Origin: Mycobacterium sp. SMC-8
GTDB lineage: Bacteria > Actinomycetota > Actinomycetes > Mycobacteriales > Mycobacteriaceae
Assembly (NCBI RefSeq): GCF_025263565.1
Contig: NZ_CP079865.1
Location: forward strand, 124,001 to 188,000
Length of the DNA stretch: 64,000 nucleotides
Direction: 5' to 3'
The number at the start of each line of letters is the position of its first letter. Position 1 is the first letter of the stretch. The translations under genes and the position numbers were made by a program. Positions 37,048-45,694 of the stretch are shown piece by piece. A model generated the notes under the pieces. It had not been told where the DNA came from. It saw only the letters and a list, made by a program, of their open reading frames with translations, and searched no databases.

Positions 37048-38929
37048 AACACCGGCGCAGATCTACGCTGCCTACCTGGTTCACCTACAACGCCGGGACC
37101 GCGGCAACACCGCTTATGCCCAAGCCGCCCGATCGTTTCTACGGCGCTGGCCCCGAGTCCAGACCTGGGCCGACATCCCACTGCAGCAGCAGTTGGCGGC
37201 GAACTGTTCGACGCGGCCGTTTATCACGTTCCTGATGGTCAGCCGACGGCTGCAACCGGGTTACGACTACCTCGTGCACCGCAAACTCTGCAGCCTCTGG
37301 CACGAGCTGACCGACAGCTGCCTGCAACCCGACCTCGATCAGTTCCTGCGCGCAGCAGCCGAATTGGGTTTCAGTCAGCGGGTCGCTTCGGCGATCGGCT
37401 CGCAGATCATCGCCCGCCTGCTGATCCAGACCGCCCGCCCCCTGGCCGATCTGCGGGAACATGATCTGCAAGAGTTGCTGCACGCTTGCGATAGCCGACA
37501 GGAACGCACCGGCCGCGGTGCCAGGCACTATCGCAGCACCACCCACAGTGCCCGCCAGATCCTGTTCCACCTCGGCATCCTCGACGACCAAGCACCTCCG
37601 GCGGTCGCCCCGTTGACCCTCGAGGAGCGCATGGCCGACGTCCCGGCGGCGCTGCGGCCGGAGTTCGTGGCCTATCTGAACCGCAAATACGCCACCTGCG
37701 TGCCCAAAACGGTCAGCTCCCTGGCCACCCGATTGGCACATTTCGGCCGCTACCTCGCCGCCACCGACCCCAGCCTGACCTCGCTGAACCAACTGGACCG
37801 CCGCCGGCACATCGAGCCGTTCATCACCTCGCTGACCACCGCCACCAACAGCGTCACCGGTGAGCCGATCACCATCGCCGACCGGATCCGACGCATCCAC
37901 GCGGTGGGCAACTTCCTGGCCGAAATCACCGAATGGGGATGGGACGACGCCCCACCGCGGCGCCTGATCTTCCGCACCGACATGCCGCGCCCACCCCGCT
38001 GTCTGCCCCGATATCTACCGGTCGATGCAGACCGCACACTCACTGCCGCCCTGGCGAAATCACCTTACCGACTCGCCGCTGACGCCCTGCTGGTGCAGCG
38101 GGCCTGCGGACTGCGCATCGGTGAACTGCTCGACCTCGAACTCGACTGCATCCACGAGATCCCGGGCCAGGGATCGTGGCTCAAAGTTCCCCTCGGCAAG
38201 CTCAACTCCGAACGCATGATCCCCGTCGACGACGAGGTCCTCACCCTCGTGGACCGCATCACCACAACCCGCTCCTGCGGGCTACCGATGATCCATCCCC
38301 GCACCGGCGCCCCCGCCGACTTCCTGTTCACTCACCACGGGAAAAGACTGTCCCAGAACGCAATACGCGAAGAACTGAACCGGGCAGCCCAAGCTGCTGG
38401 CCTAGGACACATCACACCGCATCAACTGCGACACACCTATGCCACTGCACTGATCAACGCTGGAGTATCGCTGCAGGCCCTCATGGCACTGCTGGGCCAC
38501 GTCTCCTCCCAGATGAGTCTGCGATATGCCCACCTCTTCGACCACACCGTACGCACCGAATACGAACGCGCCTTGGACCTGGCCAAAAGTCATATCGGAG
38601 CGCTGCCCACCACCACCGCAGTCGGGTTGCCGCTGACCGATATCACCGGCACCGGCTGGAAAGACACCCCGGCCATCAAATCCCGCCTGGCCGGCGGATA
38701 CTGCCTACGCGCACCCGCGCAAGGGTCCTGCCCGTATGCCAACATCTGCGAACACTGTCCCAGCTTCCACACCGACGCCACCCACCTCGCTGTCCTTGCC
38801 GCCCAACGCATCGACGCCCACGATCTGGCCGTAGACGCAGAAAAACGGGGATGGATCAACGAAGCCGACCGCCACCGCAAGCTCGTCTCCCGACTCGACG
38901 CGCTCATCACCGCAGCGGCATCCGCATGA
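37013..38929 (+). CDS. Tn554 TnpB-like tyrosine recombinase
   Basis: 638 residues. A long N-terminal region and SAM-like domain precede a complete catalytic domain: Arg in ACGLRIGELLDLEL, HQLRHTYATALINAG, LLGHVSSQMSLRYAHL with the Tyr. A C-terminal cysteine cluster (YCLRAPAQGSCPYANIC then CPSF) probably binds zinc, as in other TnpB-like recombinases. ATG 37013 overlaps the end of the reconstructed tnpA; its stop overlaps tnpC (ATGA). It is intact. Confidence 0.9.
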   Translation: MLPEHDYVPAPETPAQIYAAYLVHLQRRDRGNTAYAQAARSFLRRWPRVQTWADIPLQQQLAANCSTRPFITFLMVSRRLQPGYDYLVHRKLCSLWHELTDSCLQPDLDQFLRAAAELGFSQRVASAIGSQIIARLLIQTARPLADLREHDLQELLHACDSRQERTGRGARHYRSTTHSARQILFHLGILDDQAPPAVAPLTLEERMADVPAALRPEFVAYLNRKYATCVPKTVSSLATRLAHFGRYLAATDPSLTSLNQLDRRRHIEPFITSLTTATNSVTGEPITIADRIRRIHAVGNFLAEITEWGWDDAPPRRLIFRTDMPRPPRCLPRYLPVDADRTLTAALAKSPYRLAADALLVQRACGLRIGELLDLELDCIHEIPGQGSWLKVPLGKLNSERMIPVDDEVLTLVDRITTTRSCGLPMIHPRTGAPADFLFTHHGKRLSQNAIREELNRAAQAAGLGHITPHQLRHTYATALINAGVSLQALMALLGHVSSQMSLRYAHLFDHTVRTEYERALDLAKSHIGALPTTTAVGLPLTDITGTGWKDTPAIKSRLAGGYCLRAPAQGSCPYANICEHCPSFHTDATHLAVLAAQRIDAHDLAVDAEKRGWINEADRHRKLVSRLDALITAAASA

Positions 38930-39225
38930 ACGAACCCGCCCTGCTGCGCGTCGAACGGGTCTGCGCCAACCTCGCCACCGCCGGCCAGCCCATCACCTTC
39001 ACCGCCGTCGCCGAGCACGCCCAGATCAGCCGCGCCACCCTCTACCGCGACCGCCAGCTCCGCGCCATCGTCGACGAACACCGCACCCGACAAACCGACG
39101 CCCGCACCCTCACCGGCCTGGCCACCGACGTCGCCCACCTACGCACCGCCGTCGAAGCACTCGCCGCACGCGTCAAACGCCACGACGAACAACTCCGCAA
39201 ACTCACCACACCACCCCGACAATGA
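38926..39225 (+). CDS. TnpC-like accessory protein (DUF6262)
   Basis: A 99-residue basic protein. A helix-turn-helix-like segment (ITFTAVAEHAQISRATLYRDRQLR) is followed by a C-terminal coiled coil (LRTAVEALAARVKRHDEQLRKL). This is the DUF6262/Tn554 TnpC arrangement, an accessory factor in recombination. The ATG overlaps the tnpB stop, so the three genes form one translational unit. Confidence 0.8.
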   Translation: MNEPALLRVERVCANLATAGQPITFTAVAEHAQISRATLYRDRQLRAIVDEHRTRQTDARTLTGLATDVAHLRTAVEALAARVKRHDEQLRKLTTPPRQ

Positions 39226-39617
39226 ACCACTCCGCACGCCAACACAGCTCCCTGAGCCCGCATTAGCCGGTCAAGCCTACGACAACGCGTTGATGGAGTG
39301 CGTAATCGGGCTGTACAAGACCGAGTGCATCCGCACCACGATCTTCCACGCCGGCCCCTACCGCAACATCGGAGACGTCGAGTACGCCACCGCCGGCTGG
39401 GTCGACTGGTACAACACCAGGCGCCTGCACAGCAGCCTTGAGATGATGACCCCCGTGGAGTTCGAGCAAGCCCACTACGCGACCCTCAACCGAGAGCCGC
39501 AACCCGTATAAAAGCGGCAGAGAACCTGGGGCGCTTCAGACGACTCCCCCGGTCCATCACTCGCGGTCGCGCCACCCGAGGCGCAGCCACCTCACACACC
39601 GCCCACCTACTATTGAA

Positions 39618-39625
39618 CTACGTAG
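39618..39625. promoter_or_regulatory. CTACGTAG palindrome upstream of the lipoprotein gene
   Basis: CTACGTAG, with surrounding ATTGAACTACGTAGATCTCGTGACC, lies 25 bases before the start of the lipoprotein at 39650. Similar TACGTA palindromes precede the ripA-like gene at 45158-45176. It could be an operator of a small repressor, but no cognate regulator is present in the window. Confidence 0.4.
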
Positions 39626-39649
39626 ATCTCGTGACCGGAAGGTGTCCGT

Positions 39650-40495
39650 GTGCTGATCCGCAACCTTTTCGCCATCGCCCTGACCGGGGCTCTGGCCGCG
39701 GCCTGTTCGTCGAACGCCCCCGAAAGCCCGCCACCCGCCGTCGTGCCGGGCATGGTGCACATCCACGGCTTCGGCATCAACCCATCTGACGACAAGCTCT
39801 ACGTCGCAACTCATTACGGCCTCTACACCGTTGAGCAAGATCAGGCGCCACAACGAGTCGGTGAGCTCTCGCAGGACTTCATGGGCTTCACCGTCGCCGG
39901 CCCCGACGAATTCCTGGCCAGCGGCCACCCCGACCCCGCCGATCGCCAACAACCGCCCCACCTCGGCCTGATCAAAAGCAGCGACGCCGGCCAGTCCTGG
40001 GAACCTCTGTCATTGCACGGTAGCGCCGACTTCCACGCACTCAAATACCGCCACGGACGGGTCTACGGTCACGACAGTCAATCCCGCACCGTGATGGTTA
40101 GTTTTGATCAGCGGTCCTGGCAGCAGCGCGCAGAAGTCCCCGCCGTCGACCTCGCAATATCACCGGATGCCCCGGATGAGATCCTCGCAACAGCACGCCA
40201 AGGGCTGCTCCGAAGCACCGACGGGGCGAGGACGTTCAGCGCAGTCACCGGTGCGCCGGCACTGCTGTTCATCAGCTGGCCCGACCGCGGTCCCCTGCTC
40301 GGCGCCGACCTCGAAGGACGGCTGTACACCAGCGCCGACGACGGGCAGACCTGGCAGCCGGGCCACTCGCTCAACAACAAACCCCAGGCCCTGCTCGCCG
40401 CCGGCAACGGTCAGGTCTACATCGCCACTGATACCGCCATCTACACCTCCACCGACAACGGCGCGACCGTCAACGTCCTCACCGCTGTCGAATAG
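39650..40495 (+). CDS. Secreted lipoprotein with BNR/sialidase-like propeller repeats
   Basis: 281 residues from GTG 39650. Signal peptide and lipobox (ALTGALAAACSS, Cys about 20) indicate export and lipidation. MVHIHGFGINPSDDKLYVATHYGLY, IKSSDAGQSWEPL, LRSTDGARTF and YTSADDGQTW are Asp-box (BNR) repeats of a beta-propeller, close to the F510_1955 glycosylhydrolase-like family. No sialidase catalytic Arg triad is evident, so a binding role is as likely as a hydrolytic one. It converges on the ripA-like pseudogene. Confidence 0.82.
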   Translation: MLIRNLFAIALTGALAAACSSNAPESPPPAVVPGMVHIHGFGINPSDDKLYVATHYGLYTVEQDQAPQRVGELSQDFMGFTVAGPDEFLASGHPDPADRQQPPHLGLIKSSDAGQSWEPLSLHGSADFHALKYRHGRVYGHDSQSRTVMVSFDQRSWQQRAEVPAVDLAISPDAPDEILATARQGLLRSTDGARTFSAVTGAPALLFISWPDRGPLLGADLEGRLYTSADDGQTWQPGHSLNNKPQALLAAGNGQVYIATDTAIYTSTDNGATVNVLTAVE

Positions 40496-41569
40496 ACACC
40501 CGACCGCAAAACCCCCGTCGAAGCCGTGCGAGACGGGTTTCGAGTACGCAGAACGATTGCCTACTCAACCCTGCACATCGCTCACACCATCGACGACATC
40601 GGTGAATGGACCGAACCGCCAGGATTTCCTCTGCGATGGACCGGCCTCGCAGCGAAGCTCCTAGTACCGCCGCACGTTGTGAATCGGTGCCGACGAGATC
40701 GGCGCGACTTTCACCGGCGTTCCGTACGTCGACGCATGCACCATCAACCCGTCGCCGATGTAGATCCCCGCGTGAGACACGTCAGCATAGAAGGTCACGA
40801 TGTCGCCGGGCTGAACGTCTGAAAGCGCCACCGGCTGCCCGCCCTGCGCAAGCGCCTGACTCGACCGAGGCAACGACTTGCCGTTCTGCAGAAACGCCCA
40901 CTTAATCAGCCCAGAGCAGTCGACGCATCCGGACCGGTGGCTCCCCACGAATAAGGCGACCCCACCCGTGTCAGCGCCGCCTGGACCACCGCAACACCGT
41001 TCCCCGAGGAGGCCCCACCCGCCGGGCCCGGCATAGCAACGATGCTCGGATCGCTCACCGGCGGAGTCGACGGCAAAGGAGGCGGCGCGGGGCCAGGGTC
41101 GGCCAGAATCGCTCGCTGATCAGGCGTCAAAGCGTCGTAGCGGGCCTGCACAGCAGCAATCTGCTCCGCCATCCGACGCTGTTTGGCCTCCAGGTCGGTC
41201 CGCACTGCCGCGGCCTCATCGGCCGCACTCCGTGCTTGGGCTGCCGACTTCGCAGACCGCTCCGCAGTTGCCGCGGCCCGCGCGCTGGCCGACCGGAACG
41301 CAGCCATCTGCACAGTCAGCTCCGACGCAACCGTCTTCTGAACTGCCAGCTGATCGATCAAATCCTGAGGAGTGTTGACCGTCTCTCGGGATGACGATCA
41401 CGGGGTATGTGGACGTCATTGAGCGTGCTGATGTGGCCTGTGCCGCCGTTGTCGAATTGATCTTGTTCGTGTGCACCGTCAGTGTGACGAGGAACTGATG
41501 GGTGCGCGGCACCTCGCTGAAGTCTTGGCGGGCTTGCGAGGTGCCGCGCTGTAGTGCTCGGAGGCACTG

Positions 41570-42190
41570 ATGGTGACGGTAGAGGTCGATTCTGTCCGCG
41601 TCGAGTCCCGGCTGGCTGGTGGGGCGATCGCCTGTCCGGCTTGCCTGGACGGTGTGCTCGGCGGCTGGGGGTATGCCCGCGCCCGCCACGTCGAGGGGCT
41701 CGATGATCCGGTGCGGCCGCGCCGGGCCCGGTGCCGCTCTTGTCTGGTCACTCATGTGTTGTTGCCGGTCACCATGCTGTTGCGCAGAGCATATGCAGCC
41801 GAGCGGATTTGGATGGCGCTGTCGGCGCGGGCTGAAGGGGTAGGGCATCGCGGGATCGCTGCCCGGTTGCAGGTACCGCCGTCAACGGTGCGGGGCTGGC
41901 TGCGGCGGGCTGGGCAGCGTCTGGAGTCGATGCGGGCGTGGTTTGTCACGGTGGCGGTGCGTACGGGGATCGATGTGACGATCCCCGACGGACTCGGCTG
42001 TGGTTGGCGTGACGTCGAGGCGGCGGTCTTGGTCGCCGCGTCGGCGATCGGGCAGCGGTTCGGGTCGGCCGGGTTGCTGGGCGTGGTGACGCCGGCGCTG
42101 GTGATGGTGGCCGTCAGCGGCGGCCGGTTGTTGGCGCCCGGGTGGCCGCCGATGTCATCGGCGGTGCCACACAACACCAGTTGCCCCTGA
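41570..42190 (+). CDS. DUF6431-type zinc-ribbon/HTH protein of the transposon
   Basis: 206 residues. Zinc ribbon: IACPACLDGVLGGWGYARAR ... ARCRSCLVTHVLL. Helix-turn-helix: GVGHRGIAARLQVPPSTVRGWLRRA. The C-terminal helical region has no known motif. It is the first of three rightward genes, and a diverged copy is the only gene of the small element at 24.5 kb. The zinc ribbon plus HTH layout suggests DNA binding; by position it could act as an end-binding or target-choice factor, as TniQ does in Tn7-like elements (inference only). It overlaps the transposase's upstream open frame but not its likely start. Confidence 0.75.
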   Translation: MVTVEVDSVRVESRLAGGAIACPACLDGVLGGWGYARARHVEGLDDPVRPRRARCRSCLVTHVLLPVTMLLRRAYAAERIWMALSARAEGVGHRGIAARLQVPPSTVRGWLRRAGQRLESMRAWFVTVAVRTGIDVTIPDGLGCGWRDVEAAVLVAASAIGQRFGSAGLLGVVTPALVMVAVSGGRLLAPGWPPMSSAVPHNTSCP

Positions 42191-42279
42191 CGCGCTGTCA
42201 GGTGATCGGTGATCCTCGCCAGGGCGCCTGTCCGGCACCGGTTTCGGGTGGGGCCATCGACTGCGAGGAGGGCACTGCG

Positions 42280-43770
42280 GTGTCGTTGGAGGACCACAAG
42301 CGTCGGGAACGGGCCAATGCGATCGGGTTGTTCCGCTATCAGGTGATCTGCCCCGCGCTGGAAGAGGGGCTCTCCACCCGCCAGCGCGGCCGGGTGGTCC
42401 GTGAGATCGCCGAACGCCGCCATATCGATCCGTTCGGTTCCCAGGTCCAGATCGCCCGCGCGACGCTGGATCGCTGGATCCGGCGTTACCGCGGTGGCGG
42501 GTTCGAAGCGCTGGTGCCTGAGCCGCGCCGGCTAGCCACCCGCACCGATGTCGGGGTGCTGGAGTTGGCCGCCTCGCTCAAGCGGGAGAACCCGGCCCGC
42601 ACCGCCGCGCAGGTGGCTCGCATCCTGCGCACCGCGACCGGGTGGGCGCCCTCGGAATCGACCCTGCTGCGCCACTTCCATCGGTGCGAGCTGATGGGCC
42701 CGGCCGCAGGTCAGAGCACGGAGGTGTTCGGCCGGTTCGAAGCCGCTGACCCCAACGAACTGTGGGTCGGCGACGCTTTGCATGGCCCGCGGGTCGGGGA
42801 CCGCAAAACCTACCTGTTCGCCTTCCTCGACGACCATTCCCGGCTGGTCGTCGGGCACCGGTTCGGATTCGCCGAAGACACCGTGCGCCTGGCCGCCGCG
42901 CTCAAACCCGCGCTGGCCGCCCGCGCAGTGCCCGCCGGAATCTATGTCGACAACGGCTCGGCGTTCGTCGATGCCTGGCTGCTGCGGGCGTGCGCGAAAC
43001 TCGGGATCCGGCTGGTGCACTCCGCGCCCGGGCGCCCGCAAGGCCGAGGCAAGATCGAACGGTTCTTCCGCACCGTGCGCGAACAGTTCCTCGTCGAGGT
43101 CACCGACACCAGCAGCGAGGACCTCACAGCGGCCGGGGTCGCCCACACCGCGGCGTTGTTGGAACTCAACCGGCTGTTCATGGCCTGGGTCGAAACCGAA
43201 TACCACCGACGGACTCATTCCGAGACCGAACAGGCACCACTGGCACGGTGGGAAGCCGGCTTCGACCGGCTCGGCGGGTCACCGGCATTGCCGACCGCCG
43301 CGGATCTGACCGAAGCGTTCTTGTGGTCGGAGTTTCGCGTGGTGACCAAGACCGCCACCGTGTCGCTGCACTCCAACACCTACCGAGTCGACCCCGCCCT
43401 GGCCGGGCGCCGCGTGGAGCTGGTGTTCTCCCCGTTCGACCTGCACACCATCGAGGTCCGCTACCGCGATCAAAGCTTCGGCGCCGCGGCGCCGCACACC
43501 ATCACCCGCCACGCTCACCCGAAAGCCCGACCCGAGGCCGCTGGCCCAGCGCCTGCGCCGGCGGCGACCGGGATCGACTACCTGGCATTGACCGCCGCCG
43601 CCCACCACGCCCAACTGCGTGACGATGAACGCATCGGCTACCACGCCCTCTACGGCACCGAGGTCACAGCCACCGACGACATTGTGGTCAACGACCAGGT
43701 CCTCGGACAGCTCGCGTTGACCGACCTCGGTGCCGAGAACTCTGACCATGAAGGTGAGGCCTCGGCGTGA
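42280..43770 (+). CDS. DDE transposase (rve core, TniA/IS481-like)
   Basis: 496 residues from GTG 42280, chosen for the strong ribosome site GAGGAGGG; the open frame extends further upstream without conservation. Homeodomain-like HTH domains come first (RATLDRWIRRYRGGGFEALVPE). The DDE core has Asp about 165 (LWVGDALHGP), Asp about 223 (IYVDNGSAFVD) and Glu about 259 (GRGKIERFFRTV), a DD35E spacing. A Mu-C-type barrel follows (YRVDPALAGRRVELVFSPFD). The stop overlaps the ATPase start (GTGA). Confidence 0.88.
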   Translation: MSLEDHKRRERANAIGLFRYQVICPALEEGLSTRQRGRVVREIAERRHIDPFGSQVQIARATLDRWIRRYRGGGFEALVPEPRRLATRTDVGVLELAASLKRENPARTAAQVARILRTATGWAPSESTLLRHFHRCELMGPAAGQSTEVFGRFEAADPNELWVGDALHGPRVGDRKTYLFAFLDDHSRLVVGHRFGFAEDTVRLAAALKPALAARAVPAGIYVDNGSAFVDAWLLRACAKLGIRLVHSAPGRPQGRGKIERFFRTVREQFLVEVTDTSSEDLTAAGVAHTAALLELNRLFMAWVETEYHRRTHSETEQAPLARWEAGFDRLGGSPALPTAADLTEAFLWSEFRVVTKTATVSLHSNTYRVDPALAGRRVELVFSPFDLHTIEVRYRDQSFGAAAPHTITRHAHPKARPEAAGPAPAPAATGIDYLALTAAAHHAQLRDDERIGYHALYGTEVTATDDIVVNDQVLGQLALTDLGAENSDHEGEASA

Positions 43771-44582
43771 GTATTCAACGACTGCAATCACACTGGGGAT
43801 TCTCCCGGATGCCGTTCGGACGCGACCTCGCCCCCTCGATGCTGCACCGCTATCCCGGACACAGCGAAGCGATCGCCCGGATCTCCTGGTGTGTGGACCA
43901 ATGCGCCATCGGAGTCATCACCGGCGAAGTCGGTGCCGGCAAAACCGTGGCCATCCGCGCCGCAGCCACCTCCTTGGATCCGGCGCGACACGTCATCATC
44001 TACCTGGCCAACCCCACCATCGGCGTGCGCGGCATGCTCACCCACATCGTGGCTGCCCTCGGACACACCCCGGTCTTTCACACCGCCCGACTGGCACCCC
44101 AGGCCGCCGACGCTCTGGCCGCCGAACACGCCGAACGCGGCCGCAGCCCCGTGCTGGTCGTCGATGAAGCCCACCTGCTCGACAACCATCAACTAGAAGC
44201 GATCCGGCTGCTGACCAACCACGACATGGACTCCGGATCCCCATTCGCCGTCGTACTCGTCGGCCAACCCACCCTGCGCCACCGGCTACGTCTCGGAGTC
44301 CTGGCCGCCCTGGACCAGCGCATCGCAGTGCGCTACACCCTGCCCGGCATGACACCAGACGACACCGCCGACTACATCAACCACCACACCAAAATCGCCG
44401 GCCGCTCCGACGTCCTATTCGCCGACGACGCGATCACCTTGATCCACAATGCCTCGCGCGGGCACCCCCGCGCGGTCAACAACCTCGCCCTGCACGCCCT
44501 GACCGCCGCGTTCGCCGCCGGTCACTCCATCGTCGGAGAGAAAGCCGCACGCATCGCCATCAGCGAAACAGCAACCGACTGA
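43767..44582 (+). CDS. AAA+ ATPase, TniB/ExeA-like transposition protein
   Basis: A 271-residue AAA+ protein: Walker A GEVGAGKT (about 53-60), Walker B PVLVVDEAHLL (about 128-138), sensor-1 region VVLVGQPTLRHRL, and ASRGHPRAVNNLALHAL as sensor 2. This is the TniB/TnsC/MuB-like role: an ATP-dependent regulator that binds target DNA and activates the transposase. Its GTG overlaps the transposase stop, so the two are co-translated. It is intact. Confidence 0.88.
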   Translation: MSIQRLQSHWGFSRMPFGRDLAPSMLHRYPGHSEAIARISWCVDQCAIGVITGEVGAGKTVAIRAAATSLDPARHVIIYLANPTIGVRGMLTHIVAALGHTPVFHTARLAPQAADALAAEHAERGRSPVLVVDEAHLLDNHQLEAIRLLTNHDMDSGSPFAVVLVGQPTLRHRLRLGVLAALDQRIAVRYTLPGMTPDDTADYINHHTKIAGRSDVLFADDAITLIHNASRGHPRAVNNLALHALTAAFAAGHSIVGEKAARIAISETATD

Positions 44583-45150
44583 ACCCAAGTCGCTTCACCG
44601 CGACGAACACCACGTCACCACGACGACGACCCCGTCACGACGACGACCACGGCCCCGCTCACCACACCGAGCGGGGCCGTTCCCATCGGCCACTCGTCAC
44701 CAAACTCGATGATGCCCATATCCTCATCCACAGCGACGGGCAACAAGGAGACGTCGCCGTCAACGCCGCCGCTAAGGTATCCGTGCGCCCACCCATGTAG
44801 GCAGCCGCGGCCAACCTGTCGACAGCAGCCTGATACCTCACCAGATCGGCCGCCGCTGCATCCGCGGCCATGCGATCCGAAACCGCCCCCTTCTCCGCAA
44901 CCTGCTGCGCTGCGAGCTTCTCGTCAAGGTCGATCTGCGCCGTGTGAATCTGCTCGGTGGTCTGCTCCGCCAGACGCGACAATTCAGTCAGTTCGGCAAG
45001 GGCATCAGCCGCCGGATCAGCGCGGACATCGGTTGCCAAAAGCGCAGCAACAACGCCGAAAGCCACCAAAATGCAGACGAGCCGCCTGCCCAACGCGCGC
45101 GGCAGGACCGCCAGCACAGATGAAGTCACAAGAGCGAAAACCTTCGGCAA

Positions 45151-45694
45151 AGTAGCAAGTACGTACTAGATACGTAGGTCACGGTTAGGTTACGAGGCCA
45201 GGCAGCCGCTGTCCAGCCGGATTTTCTAGGGCGCGCTCTGAACTGATGGCCCGAAACTGCGTCGGCTCAGCGGCATCCTTCGGTCCCGCTGTTCGTCACC
45301 CACGCGACGTCAAGCGCTAAGGGTATGAAGAAGGCGCAATCGACACCACCGACTCATCGCCCCTTATCAGCTACCGCCTCACGACCGCTTCCCCTAGCGT
45401 CACGACGCGCCCTTCTGGTTGAAAGCCCTATTCGGAGTCATACAGACATTCATCGTGGATAACGACTGATATCCATAGCGCGGTTGACTTGTCCCCCACG
45501 ACCCGATCGAGTCGATGCGACAATATGCGGGAATCGAATATGCAGGTTTACCGGTATTAGTCTGCTTATTGCATCCGGTGAATTTGGCATCCTCGCACGG
45601 TCAGGACAACAAACATTCCCCAGCCGAGCGAGCGTCCAACAAGAACGAGCTGCAAGACGCTCCCCTGGGGCGGGGAGCAGGCCGCCGCCCCTAG
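45151..45694. other. Gene-free region with ripA-like promoter
   Basis: About 540 bases with no supportable gene. The left edge carries the promoter side of the ripA-like pseudogene with TACGTA palindromes. The rest shows nothing recognisable; GC content is a little lower than in the neighbours around 45420-45560. Confidence 0.5.
45158..45176. promoter_or_regulatory. AGTACGTACT plus TACGTA palindromes upstream of the ripA-like gene
   Basis: AGTACGTACT (45158-45167) is a perfect 10-bp palindrome, followed four bases later by TACGTAGGTCACGG. The half-site resembles CTACGTAG...GTGACCGG before the lipoprotein at 39650. A shared repressor is possible; no regulator is identified. Confidence 0.4.

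Larger units (their letters stand above)
35866..39277 (+). mobile_element. Tn554-like transposon (two tyrosine recombinases plus DUF6262)
   Basis: A 3.4-kb unit with the gene order recombinase, recombinase, small DUF6262 protein, as in tnpA-tnpB-tnpC of Tn554. The ends carry a 13-bp inverted repeat TTGACCGGCTAAT (35869-35881 and, inverted, 39262-39274). The reading frame of the interrupted IS3 gene is restored without assuming a target duplication, as expected for tyrosine recombinases; GCCT also happens to occur on both flanks. The first recombinase is frameshifted, so mobility is doubtful. Confidence 0.8.
35205..39511 (+). pseudogene. IS3-family transposase OrfB, interrupted by the Tn554-like element
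   Basis: The left segment (about 35205-35865) contains NQLWLSDITEHRT (first Asp), CILHSDRGSQF (second Asp) and ends at SMGRVGAC. The right segment (39278-39511) resumes with YDNALMECVIGLYKTE, carrying the catalytic Glu, and YNTRRLHSSLEMMTPVEFE. Joining codon 35863-35865 directly to 39278 gives VGACYDNALMEC in frame, so the foreign segment is 35866-39277 with no leftover bases. This IS3 transposase is inactive as it stands. Confidence 0.85.
34855..39535 (+). mobile_element. IS3-family element split by a Tn554-like transposon (ends approximate)
   Basis: The IS3 orfA/orfB pair begins just outside feoB. The right side probably ends near TGGGGCGCTTCA (about 39522-39535), a typical IS3 terminus when inverted. 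I could not find a matching left terminus, so the left end may be shortened. orfB is interrupted at codon 35863-35865 and resumes at 39278. Confidence 0.75.
41373..44745 (+). mobile_element. DUF6431-DDE transposase-AAA ATPase transposon (3373 bp)
   Basis: Imperfect terminal inverted repeats: left TGTTGACCGTCTCTCGGGAT, right (inverted) TGTTGCCCGTCGCTGTGGAT. A 5-bp target duplication AGGAG (41368-41372 and 44746-44750) is confirmed by exact restoration of the host ripA-like gene. The DDE transposase plus AAA ATPase pair and 5-bp duplication resemble Tn7/Tn5053-type transposons. Near the right end CACGACGACGACC-like repeats (44600-44660) may be sub-terminal transposase sites. The DUF6431 gene comes first. 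Confidence 0.88.
40661..45150 (-). pseudogene. RipA-like NlpC/P60 peptidoglycan hydrolase, split by a transposon and frameshifted
   Basis: The 5' segment is 44746-45150: signal peptide (LVCILVAFGVVAALLATDVRADP) and a coiled coil (ELSRLAEQTTEQIHTAQIDLDEKL). The 3' segment is 40661-41372. Removing 41373-44745 and one AGGAG restores TSPQDLIDQLAVQ. The C-terminal NlpC/P60 domain has DCSGLIKWAF (Cys), HAGIYIGDGLMVHA (His) and ends VRRY. A missing base at about 40923, just before DCSG, separates the coiled coil from the catalytic Cys. Such enzymes cleave peptidoglycan stem peptides at the septum. It is a double pseudogene. Confidence 0.88.

Noticed and set aside
40508..40540. Possible intrinsic terminator between the BNR lipoprotein gene and the ripA-like pseudogene (AAACCCCCGTC ... 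GACGGGTTT).
   Set aside because: The stem needs a two-base bulge and there is no T-run after it, so it is not listed as a feature.
44590..44665. CACGACGACGACC-type repeats resembling a short repeat array or CRISPR.
   Set aside because: Units are short, irregular and lack spacers; they lie just inside a transposon end and are better seen as sub-terminal sites or simple GC-rich repetition.
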